Source: Chara braunii
Lineage: Eukaryota > Streptophyta > Charophyceae > Charales > Characeae
NCBI GenBank assembly: GCA_003427395.1
Contig: BFEA01000011.1
Location: 4,391,841 to 4,455,840, forward strand
Direction of reading: 5' to 3'
Length of the DNA stretch: 64,000 nucleotides
Of this stretch, positions 55,000 to 64,000 are shown piece by piece. Position numbers and translations under genes: made by a program. Position 1 is the stretch's first letter. Each line of letters opens with the position of its first letter. The notes under the pieces are model-generated. The model did no database searches and was not told the DNA's origin. It was given only the letters and a program-made list of their open reading frames with translations.

Positions 55000-57370
55000 C
55001 TCCCCCCGTTCCTCCTACAACCCCGAGTGTCGGGGAACATCGTCGGACCATGTCAAATCTGCCATCCACCCCTCTTGCTGCCTCCCAGCGATTCCTTGCA
55101 GAAGGTTGATATGTTTCGTCGCGCGTGAACAAAATCCATCTTTTGTTTGGCCTCTTGCAAGTGATTCAGGATCTCAACTTGGACCAGTTGCTTGATCGAT
55201 TCGGTTGCTTCGCCTTCCTCTATCTGTGCCCCTTCCAGCTCCAACACACACCTCCACCACCAGATCACCCAAACAATCGATAACCTGTCCACCGGAAACA
55301 AGTTCTCTGTGAGGGGGTCATCCAGGCAGTGCGACCAGTATCCCGTTATCACCGCTCTGCAATCCCATGACCACTCCTGATCTGGTACAATCTGCCGCCA
55401 TATCCTGTCCCACCACCTCCACAACAATACCGATGAGGGGCACTGCATAAGAATGTGTCCAATTGTCTCAGTCCTTTCTTGCGGTAAATACTTTTGCAGA
55501 CACCTCCAACACCATGGTGTTGCCCGTCCTTGTTGCTCTAACCTCGTGTGGTTGATCAGCCAATCCTTAGCTAGGAGGCAGCGATGGGCAATTTGCCATT
55601 GTAGAGCTGAGATCTTTATTGGCCTTAGCATCACCTCCCAGAACCATTTGATGGGGCGGAGGAGGAGCCAATCAATGTTCAGGTGGCACTGCCATCTATC
55701 CTCTATCCTGTCCCAGGGCCCCTTCTTGGGCCACAAAACATTCTGTATGCCTTTTTGACCTTCGTGTCAACTAGTGCCAGCAATCGCTGTGTGGCCCCGA
55801 CCCTCCTCTCGCCCCTGGACCACCGCCACTCGACGAGGTCCAAGGCCAACTCTGTGATTGGTGTCATTGGTTGGAAGGTCCTCCAATCTTCTCTAATATT
55901 CAAGACTCAAATGCGGTAAATTGTGGACTTGTCTATCCCTACAAAGGGTTGTCTGCTCCCCATTAGGTGGTCCTCCCTACCTAGATTATATCTTTTTACA
56001 AGGACCTCATTGCGTCCCTCAATATGCACCAATCGGTCCAATCTGACTTTATCCTTGTCCCATGGAATTCCAACCCAGTCCCCTTCTTTCAACTTTGGGC
56101 CCTTCTTGAGTATGTCGTACCATTCGAGCGGGAAGTTCTCATCCATTTGCCCCAGTGCCTCTTCCGTGTGGGGGCAGTAGCACAACCATCGTTTCGTTCT
56201 TTCCGTACTCTTCCAATCCTGGGTTTTCCCATCGCACAAGTGTCCTACCCTTAGCACCCCATGCTTGACCCACCCCCTCTAAGGGGCATCCAAGTTGCAC
56301 CTGATCCGGCCATGGGAGTCTGTGATCCATCTCTTACCAAACAAAGGTTGCCTGAACACCTCATCCCATCAATCCGATGATGGTCTATCAGGGATCAGGA
56401 GTCTCCTCCAGGTCTTTAGGAGGTGGACCCAAAAGGCATCTACCGCATCTCCGCCCCTGTATACTCGAGGTATCCTTCAGTACCTGTCCTCAAACCAAAC
56501 CAAAGGATTTACCTCCGGGGGGGGCAGGGGGGCAAGGGCCACGATCTGTGCCAATGCTAGCGAGCGCCATGGGGAGTTTTGGTTAAAGATTATTAGCAAG
56601 ATACACCGTAGGGTTAGGGCTTGAAACTGTGGGCCAGGTCTATAATACCCAACCCTCCCTTAGCCTTGGGTTGAATTATCGATTCCCATACCAACCGATT
56701 GATCACATAAGGGGATTCACTATCCCCTCTCCATAGAAAGATCGTTATTTGCCTCTTCAAGGCTTTAAGTCTCATCTCGCTTAACGACCATAGCACTAAC
56801 TTATACCATAAGAACGCTAAAACCACATTGTTAATAACCAGGGTTTTACCGACAATCGAGGTGTGCCGCCCGTTCCAAGCCGCCAACTTGGCTCTAGCCA
56901 GGTTCGCCACCACCGTCGTTGGTAGTTGGTTTACCCTTGGCTGATAGAGATGCTCCAAGGACTCTCAATGGAGCCTCCGGGGGTAACCATGTAATATGTG
57001 GTCTCTCCAAAGCTCTCCCACCCTGGTGGTGCAGCCACCAGCCCACCGTTTTTTGTCCCCAATTAATTGTCATATCCTATAGCCGATAAAACCGTTCCAT
57101 CAAGGCTTGCAATGCCTCCAGGTTCTGTGTGCATGCCTCCATTATGATCATTAGGTCAGCCGTGAAGAGGGAGCATACTGGGATCACCCCATTGGGGATC
57201 CCTGCTATCCCAATCCTCCTAATGTCCTCGTGGCTTCGCAGATTAGCTGATAAGACCTCCATTATGATTAAGAAGAGGTGAGGAGCAATCGGGTCCAAAT
57301 GCCTAATTGACCATTGTAGCGGGAACTGGGGGGGCACAATGTCGTTGACTTGAACACTTGTGGTCGCTCT
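55000..57370 (-). mobile_element. 5'-truncated LINE of a second family
   Basis: Minus strand fragments, in order: an RT end with IAPHLFLIIMEVLSANL and a degenerate FADD box (FTADLM) at about 57077-57350. Then KTLVINNVVLAFLWYK...ITIFLWRGD...GGLGIIDL at 56614-56958, then a middle piece (55907-56257), then a C-terminal zinc region at 55053-55736: ALQWQIAHRCLLAKDWL, CWRC and HILMQCPSSVLLWRWW. It differs from copies A and B in sequence. Endonuclease and ORF1 are absent, as is usual for 5'-truncated retroposition. A pseudogene. Confidence 0.85.
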
Positions 57371-57416
57371 GGCCAAGGGGTGAAAACGATCACGGCCGAC
57401 TACAGTCATTGGATCG

Positions 57417-57626
57417 TCCCGACCGTCCGTATTCCCGGATCGGATGGCCAGCAGGCGCGCGCGGAGGGCCCACCCGGAAAACCACATATATGAGGCAGGC
57501 CCACCACTCCCTATTGGAACATCCCGACCGTCAGTATCCCCGGATCGGACGGCCAGCAGGTGCCCGCGAAGGGTCCTCCCGAAAAACTATATATACGAGG
57601 GAGGGCCACCAGTTCCCATTTTCGTT
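57417..57626 (+). promoter_or_regulatory. Two tandem 105-bp TATA-bearing units
   Basis: Unit 1 (57417-57521) and unit 2 (57522-57626) share TCCCGACCGTC(C/A)GTAT, CCCCGGATCGGA(T/C)GGCCAGC and GGGCCACCA-like ends. Unit 2 has TATATATA at 57588-57595 and unit 1 the weaker CATATATGAG at 57484-57493. A TATA box followed by GC-rich leader-like DNA suggests a core promoter directed rightward to the 57.6-64 kb block. The start site is not known. Confidence 0.5.
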
Positions 57627-57939
57627 TCAGTTTGGCAACCCAGCGGTAGCGCAGCGCAGCGGAGGCTTGTGCCACAGCACAGCGCATTGGAGGCTCGTGT
57701 ACAACGCGGCAACGCAGCGCAGGGATTCGGTCCGTGCATAGCAGACCACCTGCTCGACGCGACGACGGACCACAGCGCTGTCGAGAGGCGTGTTCAGCGC
57801 TACGACGGAGCGAGCATACGGCCCAAGATCGAGACGCACAACCACAGCGGAGCACCCCGAGTTTGAAGGATCGGACAATGAGGAAACAACCACGCAGCCC
57901 AGCTGCAACCACGTAACGCCATGTGGCACTTCCGGTCGT

Positions 57940-59118
57940 TGAGTCGAACACGATCGTGCCTGATCGTCGAGTCGAACACGATCGCGCCCGATCGTCGAGT
58001 CCAACACGATCGTGTCCGATCGTCGTGTCGAACACGATCGTGCCCGATCGTCGAGTCGAACACGACAGTGCCCGACAATCGAGTCGAACACGATCGTGCC
58101 CGATGTCTGATTGTCGAGTCGAACACGCTCGTCGAGTCGAACACAGTCGTCGAGTCGAACACGATCTTCGAGTCGAACACGATCGTCGAGTCAAACACGA
58201 TCGTCGAGTCGAACACGATCGTGCCCGATCGTCGACTCGAACACGATCGTTGAGTTGAACACGATACTGCCCGATCGTCGAGTCGAACACGGTAGTCGAG
58301 TCGAACACGACACTGCCCGATCGTCAAGTCGAACACGACACTGCCCAATCGTCGAGTCGAACACGACAGTGACTGATCGTCAAGTCAAACACTATCGAGG
58401 AGTCGAACACTATCGAATAGTTGAACACGATAGTCGAGTCGAACAACGATCGTCGAGTCGAACACGATCGTCGAGTCGGATACGATAGTCGATTCGAACA
58501 CGATCGTCGATTGCGTTCGTCGAGTCGAACACGATAGTCGTGTCGAACACGATAGGCGAGTCGAACACGTCGAGTCGGACACGATCGTNNNNNNNNNNNN
58601 NNNNNNNNNNNNNNNNNNNNNNNNNNNNNNNNNNNNNNNNNNNNNNNNNNNNNNNNNNNNNNNNNNNNNNNNNNNNNNNNNNNNNNNNNNNNNNNNNNNN
58701 NNNNNNNNNNNNNNNNNNNNNNNNNNNNNNNNNNNNNNNNNNNNNNNNNNNNNNNNNNNNNNNNNNNNNNNNNNNNNNNNNNNNNNNNTCCGACGTCGAG
58801 TAGAACACGATCGTCGAGTCGAACACGATAGTCGAGTCGAACACGATCGTCGATTGCGTTCGTCGAGTCGAACACGATAGTCGAGTTGAACACGATCGTC
58901 GAATCGAACACGATCGTCGAGTCGGACACGATCGTCGAGTCGAACACGATCATCGAGTCGAACACGATCGTCGAGTCGAACACGATCGTCAATTGCGTTC
59001 GTCGAGTCGAACACGATCGTCGAGTCCGACACGATCGTCGAGTCGAACACGATCGTCGATTGCGTTTGTCGAATCTAACACGATAGGTGAGTGCCCTGTC
59101 GTCGAGTCGAACACGATC
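57940..59118. repeat. 18-bp satellite GATCGTCGAGTCGAACAC
   Basis: The array begins with ~28-bp units (the 18-mer plus GATCGTGCCC) to about 58110, then becomes 18-bp units with variants (GATAGTCGAGTCGAACAC, GATTGCGTTCGTCGAGTC). It is interrupted by a 200-N gap at 58589-58788. The 18-mer has no stop codon in any of six frames, which explains the long Arg/Asp/Val-rich frames on both strands. Array length is uncertain because of the gap. Confidence 0.96.
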
Positions 59119-59342
59119 CTTCCCTGTCCTCTAGTGGAACAAGATTGTGCGCGGTGCAATGTCATCGAATCGTTCATGATTGTGTGCAGTGCTATGGGCC
59201 GCGCACGTCGTATCCTGAAAGATCGTGCATGGGTTGTGTGCGTGGAATTATGGGCGTGGATTGCGCACGTAGATTCTGTGCATTGTGCTGTCGTGCAGCC
59301 TGGTTTGTTTCCATTGTTAGGGGGAGCGGGGTGAATAGTTCT

Positions 59343-60253
59343 ATGCTGCTGTTGGTTGTTCTATTGTTGTTGTTGACCGTTGCCCTTGTGTCGTGCAAGG
59401 CGTCTTCTCTTCACTGTTGCTATGGAGATCTCTAATATGACCCCAACACTTTGGCATGCACGCAAGGCACACCCTTTCCCGCCTTGTGCGCTGTACGACC
59501 GACAATGTCAGGGCAACGTAACCTATGAAGGCGCTTGTCCAGAAGACTTCGAATGCGACCTTTGGATGAGAATCCTCCCGTTTGGCGACAAACAGTTGGA
59601 CTCGTGGGAGGAGTGCGAGTGGGTGAACATGACGGAGAGATGCCCGTGGGCGTGCGATTATGAGTTCGCGAATATGTTCGAATTCGGCAAACGCATTCCC
59701 GTGCCGTTCGATGTGTTGCGTTCCGTGCGCTTGCCGCTACTGTGTAAAAAGCTTAAAAATAAGCCGTGTTATGGGGGTTTTGGACTGCGAATACGTGACA
59801 ACCTCGCCCCGCTCCTGGTGCCGTGTTATGGATCAGGAGTTACTCGATTGTGCGCGACATTCTCAGTTCCTCGATCATTATCCGTTGCGATCTCCCGGTC
59901 TGTCGCCAGGAGCAGTTTCGTATTGTTGTGTGAGATTGCGTCTGACACACTTTATCTTCTGTAGGGTCCTCTGTATTGCCGTTTTGAGCAGGGCAAGAAA
60001 CTTGACCGATGCTGTCGTGTATGTGTCCAGGAACGAGTTGTCTATGTCTGGGAGGGATATGTGTTTAGTTCAAAGAAGGGTAGATGGGAGACTGAATATC
60101 GTGGTGGGTGGCCAGGTGGAGGATGTTGTTGCATGGCGTGAGGTCGAGGCTAAAGTCGTTTCAATTCGGGATGCTATAGGTGCTTCTCTCGTCGGGAACT
60201 CCGGGTTCGTGCGAATGACATACATTTCGGTGTTTGCTGAGACGGCGCAATAG
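59343..60253 (+). pseudogene. Broken frame: signal peptide plus Cys-rich protein, unknown
   Basis: An ATG at 59343 opens MLLLVVLLLLLTVALVSCKA, a textbook signal peptide, but the frame stops at 59435. A second frame (ATG 59422 to 59964) gives a Cys-rich segment, with CALYDRQCQGNVTYEGACPE, DFECDLW, CEWVNMTERCPWACDYE. A third frame (coding-like from about 59750 to the stop at 60253) continues with DQELLDCARHSQFL..., VVYVSRNELSMSGRDMCL, NIVVGGQVEDVVAWREVEA. Each frame looks coding only in its own stretch, as for one ~300-residue secreted protein with two frameshifts. I recognise no family. Undetected introns are the alternative. Confidence 0.45.
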
Positions 60254-60277
60254 CTGACCTTCGAATCGCCAATTAGC

Positions 60278-60422
60278 GTGTTGAATGGCCTCAACGGCGG
60301 GATTGTTCCCCGTAGTCGGTAGATAGCCTTCGTCATATTGAATGGCCAAAACGGCATACTGAATGGCCGCAATGGCCGCAACAGCGAGATTGTTCCCCGT
60401 AGTCGATAGATAGCCTCGTGGA
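60278..60422. repeat. Direct repeat pair, GATTGTTCCCCGTAGTCG
   Basis: TGAATGGCC...GCGGGATTGTTCCCCGTAGT at about 60282-60335 is repeated at about 60359-60420 with GCAATGGCC insertions. Confidence 0.85.
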
Positions 60423-60787
60423 ATTCGCATTGCGATTGCTGTTCTAAATGTGTTATTTCGATAACAATACGAGGTATCTGCTAGTTGTTCTCATCATGTG
60501 TTCAGTGCCCAAAAGTACACACGTTTGACGTTGTTGTCCTCATATTGTTTTTCGATTCATTGAAACCCGGGAATGATGACTTGTGTTTTTGGTTTGGCTG
60601 TGGACACCGACACATCGTTGCCAGCCGAGTGTTTGATTGTTGTTCTCATGTTGTGTTTCCTTTCAGAAAAAAAACTCGTTGTTCTGATGTTTTGCGTGCA
60701 CAAACATTGAGCAGTCAATGTTTCTCCGTGTTAACCAGTGCCTGTGATCTGTTGTCTTGTGTTCTCGTGATCAAGTGCCCCTTTAGG

Positions 60788-61345
60788 CACCGTCCGCCGA
60801 CCATTGTGTCGAACACGACAAACGTCGCACAGCACACCCCAGTGTCGCTGTCGTGTTCGACACGATGGTAGCCGCCGACCATTGTGTCGAACACGACAAA
60901 TGTCGCACAACACACCCTAGTGTCGCTGTCGTGTTCGACACGATGGTCGCCAGACGGTGCCCGTAAGGGCATGTGGTCGACTGTCGAACGGCAGACGACA
61001 GTGTCGCTGTCGTGTCGAACACGACAGTCAGCTCCCCTTCAGGCACCGTTTGGCGACCATCGTGTCAAACACGACATGGACACTGTTATCTGCGACCAGG
61101 CGGTGCATGAAGGGCCGCTTGGTCGACTGTCACACGACAGACAACAGTGTAACTATCGTGTCCAACACGACGGTTGGTCAGCCTGCGCAGTGCTGAGCTC
61201 GACGTCGAGCAGGACGACGAGTTGGTCGACCGTCGGGTTCGACACGACAGTGACACAACGACACCTCAATGTCGCTCTCGTGTCGAATTCGACGGTACTG
61301 GAGGACGTCGTGGCACGGCCGTCGAGTTCGACACAACAGTGAAAA
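60788..61345. repeat. Cluster of palindromic TGTCGTGTTCGACA-type repeats
   Basis: An ~84-bp unit (CGACCATTGTGTCGAACACG to TGTTCGACACGATGG) occurs twice at 60799-60955. It contains inverted copies of the GTCGAACACGAC core. Further copies follow to 61345, including a palindrome at 61007-61027 with perfect 9-bp arms (CTGTCGTGT / ACACGACAG) around CGA. About ten copies of the core in 560 bp. The core GTCGAACACGA is shared with the 18-bp satellite. The region lies just upstream of the ParB-like coding region. Confidence 0.85.
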
Positions 61346-61494
61346 CGACGACGAGCTGGCGGGCTGTGGCCCGTTTCCGTTGCTCTGTGTTCCTGTCTAT
61401 TCTTGTTCTCAAGTGTTGTGGTGTTTGCACGTTGGCAAAGCAATGACTGCTTTCTCGCTTGTGCATTTTCTTCAGTTGCGACTAGCTACTCGAC

Positions 61495-62860
61495 ATGGAT
61501 CGCGAGGGGAAGCCAAGCAAACGACGTACTAGTACTGGTTCCGGGAGCATGGAGCAGTCTCCGAAAAAACCGAAGGGGACACCAACGGCTGGCGTGGGGG
61601 CTGGCGACACATCGGGGTCTAAGGGCCACCGAACCCCAGTGCTGCGGGGTGCACCTTCTACGGGCACTCCTTCCGCCCATGTTCGAGGTTCGGGACCGGA
61701 TTCGGCTGTGTTGATGACTGGTGGGGCTGCGGGTCAAGAAGAGGAGGCTACTGGTCGGCAGGGGAAATCTACGATGGACGTTGTGTCTAGGCGTAAAAGG
61801 TCTGGTGAGACATCCGTTGCAGGTGTGGGAGACGAGCTTTCTGTCGTCGACCACAAAGACAGGTGCTGGATGTTGGAGTGGGTGGGTGGAATCGGGGAAC
61901 CCTCGGGTGGGCTGGTTTTGTACGTGGTGATCAAAGATAACATTGTTCCGATTGGCGGTGTGGTGAAGTGGAGTGGAGGAAATTCACAGTTCGCCATGTT
62001 GGAGTTGACGATGGTCCTTAACGCTAGAGGTGAGCGGATGGCGAATGTCAAACGCGTTGCTCTTCGTTGGGCCAAACACGCTGGGTACGGCAAGAAGCTT
62101 TATGACATTTTCAATCCGCCCGGGACGAAGAAATTGATGTTGCCGGACCTTCGAGCAGTTTTCACATTCTTCGACAAAAATGTGGTCGCAGGGCATGAGC
62201 CGGTGGTGCATGCTTTCGACCGCATATCTAAACCGAAAAGCGTGCTTTCGTCGTCTTTGGAGGAGGCTCCGTCGTCGAAACCAATCATTATAGGTGCCCG
62301 CCCACCGCCATCGCTTCGGACTACGGTTGCTGCGGAGGCGGCTCCGTCGTCGAAACCAATCATTATAGGTGTCCGCCCAACGCCATCGCTTCGGACTACG
62401 GTTGCTGCAACACGAGTTCCAAAATCTGGGCAGATCGGGGAGAAAGGTCCGTGTCGNGGGCAAATCATGCCGTCAGCCCCTGTGAAGCGTAGACCAACAT
62501 CAACCAAGGAACCCGTTTCCTTGGTCCGCCCGCCACGCTATGAGTTGGTCATTCCTGCTGGGTCGCATTATTTTGGAGATGACGACGAGGAGAACAGCAA
62601 GGAAGATTGGGAGCGCGATGAAGAACGCGAAGAATATGAGGAGGGTGGCGAAGAAGAGGAAGTAGAGAGTGAGCACACAATCAGCGAGAGGGGTGGGCCA
62701 GGCGAATTGGAGGGTCGTCTAGGGGTTGAGTATGAGGACGAAGGGCAAGAAGAGGAAACGACCAGCGAGGGAGGGTATGAGATGTGCATTGGGGTTCCAA
62801 ACGAATGCAGCTGCTCGCTTCGGGTCATGGGCATTGGGAAGCGGATCCAGGGAGCGGGGA
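61495..62860 (+). CDS. N-terminal part of a large protein of unknown family
   Basis: It starts at ATG 61495 (MDREGKPSKRRTS). Residues ~1-110 are low-complexity Ser/Gly/Lys. Residues ~120-245 are a globular-looking domain (DRCWMLEWVGG, GGVVKWSGGNSQFAMLEL, RVALRWAKHAGYGKKLYDIF). Then come two copies of a 23-residue repeat (APSSKPIIIG...SLRTTVAA, 62267-62405) and a long acidic stretch (residues ~360-430). One N at 62457. The frame formally ends at 62913, but its last ~40 codons look non-coding. Between 62781 and 62860 the reading should pass to the frame described next, by an indel, sequencing error or unseen intron. I do not recognise the globular domain. Confidence 0.65.
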
Positions 62861-64000
62861 AATGCACCGCGAAGTTGGGGTTGAGCCGGTGCATGCCGAT
62901 GCAGCCCGACTAGCTGAGAAGAAAAGGAAGAACAGGCAAGAGAGGAGAAGTGCTTTGGACAGTAAGAAAACCAAGCAGGAGGGGGGAGCCAAGCAAGAGG
63001 AGGGCAAACTCAAGTTGAAAATGCTGGTAGTTGAGGAGGCCGTCCAACATACGCGGGAGGTTGAGGAGGCCATGAAGAAAAAACGGCAGCCAAGAAAAAA
63101 AGCAGCGAAGGGAGGTGTGATGGAAAAAACTTCCGTTTTTCCACCGGACCAGCCACAATCGGATGAAGACGCTGTGGGCAAGACAGTCACCAGACCGTCC
63201 GGTTTGCAGATTCTGCTGCCTGGGAATTCTTCTGGTCATCTTAGCAAAGACTTCTTCCTTGAGTTCGACGAGAATGGTAAACAGAGGCCGGAAATGCAGT
63301 TCATTTCTGTCAAGTTGGACAAGATTCTAGATATCCCTGATGAGAAATTCAGATATAATCAACGCTTCCTCGATCAGGAGCTTATTGATGACCTTTACAA
63401 AACAATGGTTGAGTCGGGTGAGGCAGCTATCAGAGAGAGAACGACCGGGGCAGCCGGGGTGAATGTATGTGCATTGTCCGAGAAGCCTGTCCTTTTGTTG
63501 ATTGAGCTACATGATACAATGCATATTGACGCTTCCGGTACGAATGTGAGGGCGAGAAGAGTGACGCCCGGTGAATTCGATCTCCAATCCGTGCGCAAGT
63601 ACTACTGGTACCCTCTCAGTGGTCAACACAATGTTGCGGCGGCGAGGAAATGTTCTCAAGAACGCCCTGACATCGCCCGTGAGCTCCGTTTGGATTGCTG
63701 GACTGCAAGGCCTGTTTACTATCCGGATAGGAGCATGGAGAATTACTGCACCTTGAACACTTTCCAAAATGCGAAGGACAAATGGAATACTCCTCCGCAC
63801 CAGATTGCTATCATTAAGAACATACGAAAGTTGTGGCAAGCAGCCGGTCGTCCAGAAGCTATAGGCGGATCTGCTGCAGACGTCAAAAATAAGGATTACA
63901 GAGAGTTTGCGGCAATGACTCTGCGCGCGATCGGGAGTGATCATTTGGTTACTCTTTCACTTCAGGCTTGGAGCAAGGAGTGGTCCGACTTCCTCGGGCC
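62781..64000 (+). CDS. ParB/sulfiredoxin-like domain protein, continues past window
   Basis: Open without a stop from 62781 to the last base (406 codons), in the frame one base back from the preceding part. It begins basic and charged (AEKKRKNRQERRS, MKKKRQPRKKAAKGG). At about 63300-63660 come FISVKLDKILDI, FRYNQRFLDQELIDDLYKTM, KPVLLLIEL and YPLSGQHNVAAARKC. This order (initial strand, an R/N-QR-F-D helix predicted to scan DNA, a PVLL strand, then [DS]GQHxxAAA) is that of the ParB N-terminal/sulfiredoxin fold. A helical, Trp-rich tail follows. ParB proteins bind palindromic centromere sites and hydrolyse CTP; other members of the fold are nucleases or methyltransferase partners. Domain assignment is by motif memory and needs a profile search; function is unknown. 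Confidence 0.55.

Noticed and set aside
57511-59177. Long Arg/Asp/Val-rich open frames on both strands
   Set aside because: They are translations of the 18-bp satellite, which is stop-free in all six frames, and they cross a run of Ns.
1-64000. CRISPR array or bacterial operon
   Set aside because: The repeats are contiguous satellites or microsatellites without spacers, and gene structure is intron-containing and eukaryotic.

Overview
This is eukaryotic nuclear DNA, most likely from a streptophyte (green plant lineage) alga. Chara is my best guess. That guess rests on a plant-type plastid arginine-biosynthesis gene cut into very small exons by huge introns, on chromovirus, L1-type LINE and tRNA-derived SINE insertions, and on abundant long microsatellites. 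The species is inference; the rest is read from the sequence. Assembly gaps lie at 10457-10912, 27876-27914 and 58589-58788, with single Ns at 17176, 21874, 39835 and 62457.

Left part (about 3.4-28.3 kb, minus strand): one host gene dominates but is almost invisible as open reading frames. Nine short exons, each bounded by AG/GT and joining in phase, encode the first ~263 residues of N-acetyl-gamma-glutamyl-phosphate reductase (ArgC, arginine biosynthesis). The C-terminal third should lie beyond the left edge. A further candidate exon at 36.1-36.3 kb would supply a transit peptide. Introns hold microsatellites, a decayed exon duplicate, a hAT-type MITE and, in intron 1, an 8.8-kb chromovirus (17841-26674) with both LTRs, primer-binding site, polypurine tract and a 4-bp target duplication. 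Its coding region is broken. A shuffled Ty3/gypsy relic lies at 0.1-1.3 kb.

Middle (28.3-36.4 kb): upstream or first-intron DNA of the same gene, dense in small elements: four copies of a tRNA-derived SINE, a U6 snRNA retrocopy abutting one of them, a second U6-like fragment, foldback and Harbinger-like MITEs, and a nested palindrome predicted to fold as a three-way junction.

Right-middle (36.4-57.4 kb): two diverged members of one L1-clade LINE family lie head to head (36.4-43.4 kb minus, 44.6-52.1 kb plus), both inactivated but sharing an 8-nt ORF1/ORF2 overlap. They are separated by SINE-like repeats. A 5'-truncated LINE of another family follows (about 55.0-57.4 kb, minus).

Right end (57.4-64 kb): the least familiar part. 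A duplicated 105-bp TATA-containing unit is followed by an 18-bp satellite whose unit is open in all six frames, a broken frame starting with a signal peptide and a Cys-rich stretch, a cluster of palindromic repeats sharing the satellite core GTCGAACACGA, and a long acidic/basic coding region that runs off the window and ends in a ParB/sulfiredoxin-like domain. This block may be one undescribed repetitive or mobile unit; that is inference.
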